Below, piece after piece: positions 61,301 to 62,295 of a stretch of DNA of 64,000 nucleotides. Both the position numbers and the translations under genes were made by a program. The notes beneath the pieces are model-generated. The model did not search any database. It had not been told where the DNA came from and saw only the letters and a program-made list of their open reading frames with translations. Numbering within the stretch: the stretch's first letter is position 1; the number at the start of each line of letters is the position of its first letter. Source of the DNA: Ochotona curzoniae (Eukaryota > Chordata > Mammalia > Lagomorpha > Ochotonidae); NCBI RefSeq assembly GCF_017591425.1, contig NW_024465369.1, positions 23,094,501-23,158,500 on the forward strand, given 5' to 3'.

Positions 61301-61974
61301 CCATAAGCAAGGAGCTGGATCAGAAGTGGAGACACTGGAATATGAACTGGTCCCCAAATGGAATGCTGGCACTGCATGAAAAGGCTTAGCCTACTAGACT
61401 AAGGCACCAGCCCCTAATGTGGGGAGATCTGACTGAGGTAGCATCTTTGAAATCTCTACTTTTCCCTGTTCAAAGGACATACTGTAGACTTTTCCCTGTT
61501 CAAAGGACATAGTGTTGACTTTTCCTCCAAATTCTTTCACTTATAATTAGGATTAACAGTTTAGTTTGGCCACCCTATCTCATTTTCTGAACATCCATCT
61601 GTTTTTAGTCTCTACTACAAGTCACATTTTCAGTGGATGGAATAGGATTACACCAAGTACTCTTATGCTTGTGGGCTTCAGTGCTGATGTTCCAAGAAGA
61701 GCCAGAAATGACATATACAAAATAACACACTTGGGTATGGAAACAGGAGCACACCTTCATAGCATCTTGACAGTTGGAAATTTCCCTGACAATGTGCAGC
61801 CAAACCTACCTTTAAGATAAGTTAACTCAGTCACATTGCTGATGCTCAATAAGTCAGCTCCTTGACTGTGGCAAGAAATATAAGCTTCTTTCCAAGAAAG
61901 AGTTGCCGGATTATTAAATTGGTAGCAACTTCCAGTTTGCTCATTCTTCTCCCAATTCTCCTCACAGCCATTTT
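1..61974 (-). CDS. LY75: LY75 (DEC-205/CD205) endocytic receptor, internal 28 coding exons, both ends outside the window
   Basis: Type I membrane receptor of the mannose-receptor family, used by dendritic cells and thymic epithelium to take up ligands and deliver them to late endosomes for antigen presentation. Seen here: 28 exons on the minus strand, about 3.83 kb of coding sequence (about 1,277 codons of the roughly 1,720 usual for the family), covering CTLD1 to mid-CTLD9. The translated exons match remembered human LY75 in order and nearly in length, for example NWEKNEQ (CTLD1), EKINKWTD (CTLD6) and [11 protein letters not shown] (CTLD9). Ten CTLDs separate LY75 from MRC1, MRC2 and PLA2R1 (eight). 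All introns are GT-AG, phases agree across every junction, and no in-frame stop was found, so this is an active gene and not a pseudogene. Missing from the window: signal peptide, cysteine-rich and FNII exons (above 64000) and CTLD9 end, CTLD10, transmembrane and tail (below 1). Exon numbers are inferred from the family layout. Confidence 0.96.
92..1223. other. LY75 intron, no recognised element
   Basis: AT-rich intron DNA between exons ~30 and ~31. A tandem AAAATTCTTT duplication is at 579-598. No repeat family recognised. Confidence 0.6.
1224..1450 (-). CDS. LY75: LY75 exon ~30: CTLD9, first part
   Basis: 227 nt, phase 1 to phase 0, acceptor TTATAG, donor GTAAGT. Encodes [19 protein letters not shown] (NTT sequon), [29 protein letters not shown] and [10 protein letters not shown]. 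Confidence 0.96.
1451..2800. other. LY75 intron, no recognised element
   Basis: Mixed composition with a G-rich patch at 2200-2300. Open frames here are short and lack splice or family support. Confidence 0.5.
2801..2840. repeat. (CT)20 microsatellite near a splice donor
   Basis: Pure CT dinucleotides; in the LY75 transcript this reads (GA)n about 70 nt downstream of the exon ~29 donor. Confidence 0.95.
2910..3101 (-). CDS. LY75: LY75 exon ~29: CTLD8 end
   Basis: 192 nt, phase 1 to phase 1, acceptor CTTTAG, donor GTAAGT. Encodes [36 protein letters not shown] and [10 protein letters not shown] long (CT)n tract follows about 70 nt downstream of its donor in the intron. Confidence 0.95.
3524..3853 (-). 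mobile_element. CSINE
   Basis: Tail AAAGATTTATGTATTCATTTG, GAGAGACAG run and head ending CCAGCCC; moderately diverged. Confidence 0.82.
3878..4167 (-). mobile_element. CSINE
   Basis: AAAGATTTATGTATTTTC tail, GGAAGTGGAGCAGC body and a decayed head; follows another copy by about 25 bp. Confidence 0.8.
4564..4680 (-). CDS. LY75: LY75 exon ~28: CTLD8 core
   Basis: 117 nt, phase 1 to phase 1, acceptor ATGACAG, donor GTGAGT. Encodes [19 protein letters not shown] and [13 protein letters not shown]. The core reads WVLLGL in place of the WIGL form. Confidence 0.95.
4681..5826. other. LY75 intron, no recognised element
   Basis: AT-rich; I see no SINE or L1 signature between exons ~27 and ~28. Confidence 0.5.
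5827..5994 (-). CDS. LY75: LY75 exon ~27: linker and CTLD8 start
   Basis: 168 nt, phase 1 to phase 1, acceptor TTTCTAG, donor GTAAGT. Encodes [38 protein letters not shown] and [13 protein letters not shown]. Not covered by one open frame longer than its own exon, so it was found from splice sites and homology. Confidence 0.93.
6091..6435 (-). mobile_element. Young CSINE with target-site duplication
   Basis: Full-length tRNA-headed lagomorph SINE. On the minus strand the Pol III A box TGGCGCAAGTGG is at 6411-6422 and the B box GGTTCTAATCC at 6355-6365. Flanked by GTGTATTCTTT at 6080-6090 and 6436-6446. The tail holds an (ATT)n run. Belongs to the young subfamily with GGAAAGGCGGATATACAGAG. 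Confidence 0.93.
6717..7053 (-). mobile_element. Young CSINE with 16-bp target-site duplication
   Basis: Nearly identical to the copy at 6091-6435 and in the same orientation. Flanked by GACATCTTTCATTTTA at 6701-6716 and 7054-7069. Confidence 0.94.
7325..7681 (-). mobile_element. CSINE, diverged
   Basis: TTAAAAGGTAGATTTTAGAG tail, TTCTTCCGGGTCTTCCAGGC body and a head ending AGCTGGCCCC. Confidence 0.8.
8063..8338 (+). mobile_element. CSINE with poly(A)
   Basis: Plus orientation, shortened body, ending in AAATCTTTC and a long A run at 8319-8337. Confidence 0.8.
8358..8642 (+). mobile_element. CSINE
   Basis: Starts GGGGCCAGGTACAGTAGCG, carries CAGCTCCCTGCTTGTGGCC and ends CAAATATGACTTTCCAATAA. 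Confidence 0.85.
8884..9049 (-). CDS. LY75: LY75 exon ~26: CTLD7 end
   Basis: 166 nt, phase 0 to phase 1, acceptor TTACAG, donor GTATGG (weak at +5). Encodes [36 protein letters not shown] and [10 protein letters not shown]. Confidence 0.95.
9165..9390 (+). repeat. MIR element
   Basis: Old tRNA-type SINE: CCAAGTGCTTTCCTCATAAG, GTAGAAACTCAAGACAC, GTCACACAGAATAGAAATCC and TTTAACCATTGTGCTACGCT follow the MIR order. Confidence 0.7.
9465..9600 (+). repeat. MIR fragment
   Basis: GAATCCTGGTTCAAATTCC, CTGTGAGCTACCTCTTTAAT and CATCTATCCAATGGGCATA match the middle of a MIR. Confidence 0.55.
10500..10970 (+). repeat. Possible L2 fragment
   Basis: TTTAAAATCTTTCAACATCT followed by GGTGTAAAGTATTC resembles an L2 segment; a CSINE head fragment lies inside it. 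Weak. Confidence 0.3.
10823..10867 (-). mobile_element. CSINE head fragment
   Basis: Only the tRNA-like head remains: AGCCACTAGGCTACTATACC then GGGCCCC. Confidence 0.6.
11749..12080 (-). mobile_element. CSINE
   Basis: Diverged tail TTTGTTTATTTCTTGAAAAG and head ending ACAATGCTGGCCCCC. Confidence 0.8.
12119..12395 (+). mobile_element. CSINE, older variant
   Basis: GTTCGAATCCCGGCTCCTCT keeps a recognisable B box; the body has the older GGTGATGGCTCAA form. A short (CT)n run follows at 12430-12445. Confidence 0.75.
12532..12758 (-). CDS. LY75: LY75 exon ~25: CTLD7, first part
   Basis: 227 nt, phase 1 to phase 0, acceptor ATATAG, donor GTAAGT. Encodes [19 protein letters not shown], the first helix [28 protein letters not shown] and [13 protein letters not shown]. 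There are three or four possible N-glycosylation sites. Same length and phases as exon ~30 (CTLD9). Confidence 0.96.
12759..14895. other. LY75 introns flanking exon ~24, repeat-poor
   Basis: Apart from exon ~24 at 13867-13996 this is AT-rich sequence without a recognised repeat, the longest SINE-free stretch in the left half. Confidence 0.5.
13867..13996 (-). CDS. LY75: LY75 exon ~24: CTLD6 end
   Basis: 130 nt, phase 0 to phase 1, acceptor GCTTAG, donor GTACCA. Encodes [30 protein letters not shown] (NFT sequon) and [10 protein letters not shown]. Confidence 0.94.
14900..15210 (+). mobile_element. CSINE, facing an opposite copy
   Basis: Starts TGGGCCAGTGTTGTGGCATA and ends CTTTCAAATAAAATATTTA, where it meets a minus-orientation copy tail to tail. 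Confidence 0.82.
15211..15504 (-). mobile_element. CSINE, tail-to-tail partner
   Basis: Begins ATTCTCATTTTATTCGAAAAG and ends at AAAGGCCCA. With 14900-15210 it forms an inverted pair. Confidence 0.8.
15505..16527. other. LY75 intron, nothing recognised
   Basis: Unassigned AT-rich sequence between a CSINE and an old L1 fragment. Confidence 0.45.
16528..16762 (+). mobile_element. Old L1M ORF2 fragment, left part
   Basis: GGAAAGCAGTTTGGCAAT and the following decayed text on cold-case L1M lines (CAGCAGCCCTATTTATTA) suggest an old L1. It is split from 17075-17310 by a CSINE. Confidence 0.45.
16763..17074 (-). mobile_element. CSINE inside an old L1
   Basis: AAAATATTTATTTTTATTTG tail, GGGTCTTCCAAGTGG body, head ending AACACTGGTCC. 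Confidence 0.8.
17075..17310 (+). mobile_element. Old L1M ORF2 3'-end fragment, right part
   Basis: GTTAAGCGAAATAATCCCAA and TTCTCTTATATGTGGAAGTC are typical of the end of old mammalian L1 ORF2. Continues the fragment at 16528-16762. Confidence 0.6.
17311..18469. other. LY75 intron, nothing recognised
   Basis: AT-rich with short repeats such as AATAGAATAAAATTGAATAG near 17800; no family assigned. Confidence 0.45.
18470..18875 (-). mobile_element. Old L1M 3'-end fragment split by a CSINE
   Basis: GAGTTGTACAGCCATCAC, AAAGAAACCCCATAG and, after the SINE at 18604-18817, TTTTATATAAATAGAATCA match the widespread old L1M 3' region in reverse orientation. Confidence 0.55.
18604..18817 (-). mobile_element. 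CSINE, partial, inside an old L1
   Basis: Tail and body present (TTATTTATTGGAAAGTCTGG); the head is lost. Confidence 0.72.
18955..19115 (-). CDS. LY75: LY75 exon ~23: CTLD6 WIGL core
   Basis: 161 nt, phase 1 to phase 0, acceptor CTCGCAG, donor GTAAGT. Encodes [36 protein letters not shown] and [16 protein letters not shown]. Nearly identical to LY75 elsewhere. Confidence 0.96.
19333..19438 (-). CDS. LY75: LY75 exon ~22: CTLD6, first part
   Basis: 106 nt, phase 0 to phase 1, acceptor TTTGCAG, donor GTACCA. Encodes [19 protein letters not shown] and [16 protein letters not shown]. Confidence 0.94.
19565..19880 (+). mobile_element. CSINE, older variant
   Basis: GCAGCAAGTTAAACTACTGC head and ACATAAATAAAAACATTTTC end; meets a minus-orientation copy at 19889. 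Confidence 0.75.
19889..20190 (-). mobile_element. CSINE
   Basis: CAAGATTTATTTTTGAGAGG tail; head ends CACGGAGTTGGTCC. Tail-to-tail with the copy at 19565-19880. Confidence 0.82.
20382..20698 (-). mobile_element. CSINE, intermediate age, near-perfect duplication
   Basis: Full length; TCCCATAA plus a T-run flanks both ends (20367-20381 and 20699-20713). Body GTTAGATATACAGAGAGGAG is close to the young subfamily. Confidence 0.88.
20755..20915 (+). repeat. MIR fragment
   Basis: TTATCTCATTTAATTTTTCAC, TATAAATGAGGAAGCCACAC and GCTTGTGCTCTTAATTTTA follow the MIR pattern. Confidence 0.6.
20945..21195 (+). mobile_element. CSINE, partial
   Basis: GATATTGTGATGTAACGAGT head, CAATGCCAGTGCC, and CCAGCTCCCTACTAATTCAC; the tail is unclear. 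Confidence 0.7.
21272..21575 (-). mobile_element. CSINE
   Basis: GCATTTATTTATTAGAAAAG tail and TCTTCTGGGTCTCCCACATG body; head decayed. Confidence 0.78.
21600..22228 (-). mobile_element. Older CSINE split by the insertion at 21646-21965
   Basis: Tail part at about 21600-21645 (TATTTATTTGAAAGGCAGAG) and body at about 21967-22228, ending in AATCAGCTACTC. Confidence 0.75.
21646..21965 (+). mobile_element. CSINE nested in an older CSINE
   Basis: Plus-orientation copy ending in AATAAATAAATCTTTAAAA. Flanked by AGACAGATG at 21634-21642 and 21966-21974. The flanks belong to a minus-orientation CSINE. Confidence 0.85.
22590..22710. repeat. Possible MER-type DNA transposon relic
   Basis: TTTCCAAACCTATTTAGG and TTTGGGAAATGCTGTTCTAA resemble conserved parts of old MER DNA elements. 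Confidence 0.3.
23087..23226 (-). CDS. LY75: LY75 exon ~21: CTLD5 end and CTLD6 start
   Basis: 140 nt, phase 1 to phase 0, acceptor TCTCAG, donor GTAAGA. Encodes [17 protein letters not shown], the linker [17 protein letters not shown], and [12 protein letters not shown] of CTLD6. Confidence 0.95.
23840..23919 (-). CDS. LY75: LY75 exon ~20: CTLD5 loop
   Basis: 80 nt, phase 2 to phase 1, acceptor CTTCAG, donor GTAAAA. Encodes [19 protein letters not shown] and SAKTWLI. Loop residues diverge from human but the length is identical. Confidence 0.92.
24181..24248 (-). CDS. LY75: LY75 exon ~19: CTLD5 core
   Basis: 68 nt, phase 0 to phase 2, acceptor TTTCAG, donor GTGTGT (weaker than consensus). 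Encodes [19 protein letters not shown] and PFS. The WWIRI-type LY75 core is WWLRA here; this domain lacks the usual WIGL. Confidence 0.92.
24812..24940. mobile_element. Mariner-type MITE (129 bp)
   Basis: TA dinucleotides at 24810-24811 and 24941-24942 flank imperfect terminal inverted repeats of about 28 bp: TGAGGGGACTTCCAAGAGTT at the left and, reading inward on the other strand, CAAGGGGTCTTCAAAAAGTT at the right, both followed by CATGGAAA. The interior is AT-rich and cannot code for transposase. TIRs of this kind are known from mammalian mariner relics. Confidence 0.75.
25005..25180 (-). CDS. LY75: LY75 exon ~18: CTLD5, first part
   Basis: 176 nt, phase 1 to phase 0, acceptor TCTTTAG, donor GTAATT. 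Encodes [42 protein letters not shown] (NYS sequon) and [11 protein letters not shown]. Confidence 0.94.
25551..25586 (-). CDS. LY75: LY75 exon ~17: 36-nt linker microexon
   Basis: Only 36 nt, phase 1 to phase 1, acceptor GAAACAG, donor GTGAGT. With the split codons it encodes [13 protein letters not shown], the linker between CTLD4 and CTLD5. The same peptide is encoded in LY75 of other mammals, so it is a real, conserved microexon. Confidence 0.92.
26229..26580 (+). mobile_element. CSINE
   Basis: GGTGTTGGTGCTGTGGCACA head and AAGTAAATAAATCTTTAAAA tail. Confidence 0.84.
26650..26850 (+). mobile_element. L1 3'-end fragment
   Basis: Purine-rich tract at 26748-26790 followed by CCTACAAAAGTGTATCAT and an A-rich stretch, the same layout as the L1 3' ends at 30.1 and 49.8 kb. 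Older and shorter. Confidence 0.5.
26970..27279 (-). mobile_element. CSINE
   Basis: ATTATTTATTATTATTTG tail, GAACCGGCACTTATATGGC near the head. Confidence 0.8.
27300..27638 (-). mobile_element. CSINE
   Basis: GGTTTATTTATTTTATTGGA tail and head TAGGCTATAGCGGTGGGC. Confidence 0.82.
27650..27815 (-). mobile_element. CSINE, partial
   Basis: AACCAGGAGCTTTTTCTGGG and GAAGTGAAGCAGCTGAGACT; tail missing. Confidence 0.65.
27995..28185 (-). mobile_element. CSINE, partial
   Basis: GATGTACTTATTTTTTTGAA tail and GCCAGGAGCTTCTTGGAGG body; head missing. A TATC/TTTC microsatellite precedes it at 27964-27991. Confidence 0.68.
28540..28654 (-). CDS. LY75: LY75 exon ~16: CTLD4 end
   Basis: 115 nt, phase 0 to phase 1, acceptor TTCTAG, donor GTATGT. 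Encodes [32 protein letters not shown] and HIPK. The closing CTLD4 cysteines are present. The young L1 insertion lies about 200 bp above it in window coordinates, that is upstream in the gene. Confidence 0.94.
28865..30136 (+). mobile_element. Young 5'-truncated LINE-1 (ORF2 3' end plus 3' UTR)
   Basis: Flanked by AAAGAAACCATAGTACA at 28848-28864 and 30137-30153. The reading frame is open from the truncation point to TAA at 29677-29679 (about 271 codons) and shows ORF2 C-terminal marks: [30 protein letters not shown] and [10 protein letters not shown]. The 3' UTR holds a G-rich run at 30036-30064 and ends in a poly(A) tail at about 30112-30140. It lies in the intron between LY75 exons ~15 and ~16, opposite to the gene. 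The open frame and matching duplications indicate a recent insertion. Confidence 0.93.
30036..30064 (+). other. G-quadruplex-type run in the L1 3' UTR
   Basis: Five G-runs (GGGGGG, GGGG, GGG, GGGGG, GGGGG) separated by 1-3 bases. G-rich 3' UTR tracts are a known property of mammalian L1. Confidence 0.8.
31008..31413 (-). mobile_element. CSINE with internal minisatellite
   Basis: Longer than other copies because a 7-bp GGAGCCA unit has expanded at about 31139-31227. Head ends CTATGTCAGCC. Confidence 0.82.
31139..31227. repeat. GGAGCCA minisatellite inside a CSINE
   Basis: About twelve 7-bp units with a few GGGGCCA variants, grown from the AGCCAGGAGCC motif of the SINE body. Confidence 0.9.
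31734..31802 (-). CDS. LY75: LY75 exon ~15: CTLD4 loop
   Basis: 69 nt, phase 0 to phase 0, acceptor TTTCAG, donor GTCAGT. Encodes [19 protein letters not shown] and AAVK. A symmetrical exon, so skipping would keep the frame but remove a loop and one domain cysteine. Confidence 0.93.
32585..33236 (-). mobile_element. Ancient L1 (L1MA-like) 3' UTR and ORF2 end, segment 1
   Basis: In reverse orientation it resembles the mammalian L1MA 3' UTR (TGAAATTTTGTATCCTTT, CTAGCTAATTAGCATA) and then ORF2 (AGGTTCATCCATG, GTATTCCATTGTATT). It is interrupted by SINEs at 33254-33908 and 33954-34270 and resumes after them. Confidence 0.75.
33254..33542 (-). mobile_element. CSINE inserted at a reused target
   Basis: Flanked by TGGTAGTTCCATTTTTT at 33237-33253 and 33543-33559. 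Inserted beside the older CSINE at 33560-33908. Confidence 0.9.
33560..33908 (-). mobile_element. Older CSINE at the same target
   Basis: Followed at 33909 by TGGTAATTCCACTTTTTAG, a diverged third copy of the target in the host L1. Contains a (GGAA)n expansion at about 33609-33643. Confidence 0.85.
33954..34272 (-). mobile_element. CSINE followed by a (TA)n tract
   Basis: Full-length copy within the old reverse-oriented L1; its head end is directly followed by an alternating TA run. Confidence 0.85.
34273..34314. repeat. (TA)21 microsatellite
   Basis: Alternating TA run between the head of a CSINE and resumed L1 sequence. Confidence 0.95.
34315..34862 (-). mobile_element. Ancient L1 (L1MA-like) ORF2, segment 2
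   Basis: Continues the same element: ATTTACATTCCCAACAGCAG, TCTTGCTGTTGAGTTGTTTT and TTGCCTGTGCTTTTGGGGTC are reverse-orientation ORF2 signatures. A short bridge at 33909-33953 between SINEs also belongs to it. Decayed and non-coding. Confidence 0.8.
34863..35155 (-). mobile_element. CSINE inside the old L1
   Basis: TTTAATTTATTTATTTGGAA tail; head ends ACAATGCTGGACC. Confidence 0.8.
35156..35300 (-). mobile_element. Ancient L1 ORF2, segment 3
   Basis: After the SINE at 34863-35155 the old L1 resumes (TTTGTAGTATATTTTGAAGTC and neighbouring text) and fades before LY75 exon ~14. Confidence 0.65.
35408..35489 (-). CDS. LY75: LY75 exon ~14: CTLD4 WIGL core
   Basis: 82 nt, phase 2 to phase 0, acceptor ACACAG, donor GTGAGT. 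Encodes [18 protein letters not shown], then SWEWSDRTP. It lies just beyond the reverse-oriented old L1 at 32.6-35.3 kb. Confidence 0.95.
35936..36220 (-). mobile_element. CSINE, diverged
   Basis: T-run plus AAATTGGAAAGGAAGATATA, GTGGAGCAGCCAGGACACG body. Confidence 0.75.
36711..36728. repeat. (TG)n microsatellite
   Basis: Short TG run (ATGTGTGTGTGTGTGTGT) in an LY75 intron. Confidence 0.9.
36970..37488 (-). pseudogene. Possible fragment of a processed gene copy, unidentified
   Basis: Reading the minus strand, a start at about 37433 gives [19 protein letters not shown] before a stop, and further on another frame gives [19 protein letters not shown], with coding-like text broken by stops and frame changes. 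I do not recognise the source. An A run at 37489-37504 lies on the other strand and may be unrelated. Chance open text is a real alternative. Confidence 0.25.
37799..38078 (-). mobile_element. CSINE, partial head
   Basis: AAAGATTTATTCATCTATTTG tail after a T-run; body GTGGTCTGAGGCCAG. Confidence 0.76.
38079..39212. other. LY75 intron, nothing recognised
   Basis: No clear repeat; short open frames only. Confidence 0.45.
39228..39566 (-). mobile_element. Young CSINE with 15-bp target-site duplication
   Basis: Young subfamily, full length, flanked by AAGCTGTATCTTACA at 39213-39227 and 39567-39581. Confidence 0.94.
39582..40509. other. LY75 intron, nothing firm
   Basis: Ends with AATAAA near 40010, which could suit a 3'-UTR-like retrocopy, but no coding part or duplication was found. 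Confidence 0.35.
40510..40822 (+). mobile_element. CSINE
   Basis: GGGCCTGGTATGACAACTCA head, CCTTGCCTTGCAAGC, and CCAATAAAAATAAATCTTAA tail. Confidence 0.85.
41390..41655 (+). mobile_element. CSINE, old variant
   Basis: AGCAGCAGCTGTTTAGGC... GCCTGGGTTCAGATCTTTGA and AACTCCTGGCTCTGTCTGAC; badly decayed. Confidence 0.5.
42170..42420 (+). repeat. Probable L2 3' end
   Basis: AGGGTAGGGATAATGTCTCA and TTCACAGTGTCTTGTACGTG resemble the L2 terminal region; old and diverged. Confidence 0.45.
42497..42639 (-). CDS. LY75: LY75 exon ~13: CTLD4, first helices
   Basis: 143 nt, phase 0 to phase 2, acceptor CTTAAG, donor GTAATG. Encodes [35 protein letters not shown] and [10 protein letters not shown]. 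Very close to LY75; the first residue after the junction is A rather than V. Confidence 0.95.
42640..44180. other. LY75 intron, repeat-poor
   Basis: Between exons ~12 and ~13. A CTTAGGTCATA-type segment is duplicated at about 44056 and 44098. No mobile element recognised. Confidence 0.45.
44181..44380 (-). CDS. LY75: LY75 exon ~12: CTLD3 end, linker, CTLD4 start
   Basis: 200 nt, phase 1 to phase 0, acceptor AACCCAG, donor GTAAAG. Encodes [29 protein letters not shown] (NVS sequon), a proline-rich linker [17 protein letters not shown], and SLSCYK of CTLD4. The large 3.3 kb insertion starts about 200 bp upstream of it in gene orientation. Confidence 0.95.
44595..44935 (+). repeat. Two tandem ~256-bp monomers at the 5' end of the 3.3 kb element
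   Basis: The segments starting at about 44595 and 44851 share GGTGGGTCCTGGGACAGGG followed by TGTCTCA, CCTGGAT, CCACAAGCC, GCCATCATGTGCA and TGGTGAGCTGGGCCTGG with few changes. The first unit is complete and the second passes into unique sequence after about 80 bp. Confidence 0.75.
44597..47909 (+). mobile_element. Unclassified 3.3 kb non-coding retroelement with target-site duplication
   Basis: Flanked by AAAAGAATTCAATTA at 44582-44596 and 47910-47924, an L1-style target-site duplication, with an A-rich 3' end at about 47896-47913. The left end holds two copies of a GGTGGGTCCTGGGACAGG-type unit at about 44595 and 44851, spaced about 256 bp, which look like the 5' monomers of some L1 promoters. 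The body (about 45250-47520) is GC-rich, with short loosely repeated phrases such as ACTGGCATGT and GGGGGCAGACCAG. No long open frame was found on either strand. Base composition is unlike the AT-rich intron around it. Insertion and orientation are well supported; the family is not known to me. Confidence 0.75.
47925..49354. other. LY75 intron with one CSINE
   Basis: Holds the CSINE at 48457-48793; the rest is unassigned. Confidence 0.45.
48457..48793 (-). mobile_element. CSINE
   Basis: ATTATTTTAATTACTTGAAA tail and head ending AGTACTGGCCC. Confidence 0.8.
49355..49855 (+). mobile_element. L1 3' UTR fragment
   Basis: Has the ORF2-end text CAAATACCATATGTTTTCTC, a purine-rich run at 49767-49815 and the terminal phrase ACCTACAAAACTGTAT followed by an A-rich tail, which parallels the end of the young L1 at 30 kb. 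More diverged and without clear duplications. Confidence 0.65.
49910..50035 (+). repeat. MIR fragment
   Basis: GGCCTGGAAATCAGGAAGGC, GATTAAGCAAATCACATC and AGCCTATTTTCTCAATTC match MIR. Confidence 0.55.
50510..50679 (-). CDS. LY75: LY75 exon ~11: CTLD3 core
   Basis: 170 nt, phase 2 to phase 1, acceptor TTGCAG, donor GTGAGA. Encodes [35 protein letters not shown], and [13 protein letters not shown]. The WTGL core at this domain is the normal LY75 form. Confidence 0.95.
50803..50891 (-). CDS. LY75: LY75 exon ~10: CTLD3 start
   Basis: 89 nt, phase 0 to phase 2, acceptor GATTCAG, donor GTGTGA. Encodes [19 protein letters not shown] and [10 protein letters not shown], with an NLT glycosylation sequon. 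Short exon, in the usual position for CTLD3 of LY75. Confidence 0.95.
51431..51541 (-). CDS. LY75: LY75 exon ~9: CTLD2 end and linker to CTLD3
   Basis: 111 nt, phase 0 to phase 0. Of two candidate acceptors 4 nt apart, the upstream one (AAAAAG) keeps the frame and gives [17 protein letters not shown]; the downstream CTAG would shift the frame. It then encodes [20 protein letters not shown], leading into CTLD3. The donor is GTGTGT. Confidence 0.92.
51542..52515. other. LY75 intron, nothing recognised
   Basis: Purine-rich patch at 51655-51700; no repeat family assigned. Confidence 0.45.
52516..52820 (+). mobile_element. CSINE
   Basis: GGGGCCTGGTATGGTAGCCC head and AATAAATAAATCTTAAAAAA tail. 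Confidence 0.87.
52847..53076 (-). mobile_element. CSINE, short, tail-to-tail with its neighbour
   Basis: AAAATATATTTATTTGAAGA tail, CACAAAGTTGGCCC head; internal deletion. Confidence 0.78.
53386..53543 (-). CDS. LY75: LY75 exon ~8: CTLD2 core with EPN loop
   Basis: 158 nt, phase 1 to phase 0, acceptor ATTCAG, donor GTAGGA. Encodes [36 protein letters not shown] and NCVSYSGK. The core motif reads WTGL where the family usually has WIGL. An EPN tripeptide, the mannose-type loop signature, is present, but the WND partner is not seen in the next exon. Confidence 0.94.
53544..54347. other. LY75 intron, nothing recognised
   Basis: Short intron between exons ~7 and ~8 without a recognised element. 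Confidence 0.5.
54348..54539 (-). CDS. LY75: LY75 exon ~7: CTLD2, first part
   Basis: 192 nt, phase 1 to phase 1, acceptor TTGTCAG, donor GTAAGT. Encodes [23 protein letters not shown], the NES sequon, the first helix around [17 protein letters not shown], and [13 protein letters not shown]. It matches LY75 closely and without gaps. Confidence 0.95.
54540..56259. other. LY75 intron, unassigned
   Basis: Open frames of 88-105 codons near 54.9-55.2 kb have no recognisable domain. No SINE seen. Confidence 0.4.
56260..56545 (+). repeat. Possible MER5-type hAT relic
   Basis: AAAATCTGCATTTCTACAG and CAAAGTTTAATTTGTGCAAAG then GAGAATCTCTAG resemble MER5A; termini not resolved. Confidence 0.35.
56677..56817 (-). 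CDS. LY75: LY75 exon ~6: CTLD1, last part
   Basis: 141 nt, phase 1 to phase 1. The acceptor is TGTTAAG; this start was chosen over a nearer CACTAG because it restores eight residues (DKFNTPAL) that align with the family between the WDP and GGSSC motifs. Encodes [15 protein letters not shown] and the closing cysteines in [12 protein letters not shown], then the linker LNNSTELT with a glycosylation sequon. The donor is GTATCT. Confidence 0.92.
56818..57870. other. LY75 intron, nothing recognised
   Basis: AT-rich intron between exons ~5 and ~6 with A-runs near 57740-57770. Confidence 0.45.
57871..57981 (-). CDS. LY75: LY75 exon ~5: CTLD1, WIGL core
   Basis: 111 nt, phase 1 to phase 1, acceptor TTACAG, donor GTAACT. 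Encodes [16 protein letters not shown], the conserved WIGL hydrophobic core, then [20 protein letters not shown]-type calcium residues are not visible in this part, in keeping with the loss of sugar binding known for DEC-205 CTLDs. Confidence 0.95.
58162..58450 (+). mobile_element. CSINE
   Basis: GGTCAGGCACGATAGCTCAG head and CCAATAAAAATAAACACATT tail. Confidence 0.84.
58451..58790 (-). mobile_element. CSINE with purine-rich expansion
   Basis: Diverged copy whose tail-side GAGAGA segment has grown into an A/G tract at about 58467-58580. Tail-to-tail with 58162-58450. Confidence 0.65.
59325..59530 (+). repeat. Probable L2 3' region
   Basis: CCATGAAGGCTTTCCAGATA, TAACTGCTCCCTCTGAAAA and a final AACTCATTGAGGCC resemble L2. 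Confidence 0.45.
59531..60750. other. LY75 intron, nothing recognised
   Basis: Unassigned sequence between an L2-like relic and nested CSINEs. Confidence 0.4.
60765..61094 (-). mobile_element. Young CSINE inserted in the tail of an older CSINE
   Basis: Flanked by AAGATTTATTTATT at 60751-60764 and 61095-61108, which is itself the A/T-rich tail of the older copy at 61095-61415. Young-subfamily body with a few changes (ACGGACGATACTATG). Confidence 0.9.
61095..61415 (-). mobile_element. Older CSINE hosting a younger insertion
   Basis: AAATTTATTTGGAAGGTAGAG tail; head ends AAGGCACCAGCCCC. Confidence 0.82.
61459..61519. repeat. 30-bp tandem duplication
   Basis: ACTTTTCCCTGTTCAAAGGA plus CATACTGTAG is followed by the same unit ending CATAGTGTTG, then a third partial ACTTTTCC. 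Confidence 0.9.
61810..61974 (-). CDS. LY75: LY75 exon ~4: CTLD1, first part
   Basis: 165 nt, enters in phase 1 after acceptor ...CCACAG and leaves in phase 1 at donor GTAGG. Encodes the CTLD1 start with [12 protein letters not shown], the pair of cysteines around [14 protein letters not shown] (first helix) and [18 protein letters not shown] is a possible N-glycosylation site. This is the most 5' exon in the window; no FNII or cysteine-rich domain exon was found between it and 64000. Confidence 0.93.
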
Positions 61975-62295
61975 CTGTGGATAAAAAGGTATGTTAGAGA
62001 TCTTAAAGCACGGGCATAAGAGTTTATGACATGTAGAATGTTGACAAGTACTGTCACTCAATTTGTATAGTCTTAGAATAGGCCAAAATGGAGGCTGTCC
62101 TTGCTTCTTCAGCCCATATTTTCATCCTTTGGCTACATGATGAAATCGGAATCCATAGGAAATTTGTTTGGTTCAAACTTCCACTTCTCTTTATCTTTTG
62201 CTTTTCTTTTATCCTCTATTATTACAATATCATATTTTCTTTTAAAACATATTTACTTGAAAGATAAAGTCAGAAAGAAAAACATCTCTTTGAAA

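Noticed and set aside
60870..61379. Open frame of 169 codons on the plus strand
   Set aside because: It runs through two CSINEs in antisense; similar frames appear in other copies of the same repeat.
1..61974. Identity as PLA2R1, MRC1 or MRC2 instead of LY75
   Set aside because: The peptides match LY75 exon by exon, and the domains present (CTLD1 through CTLD9) exceed the eight of the other family members.
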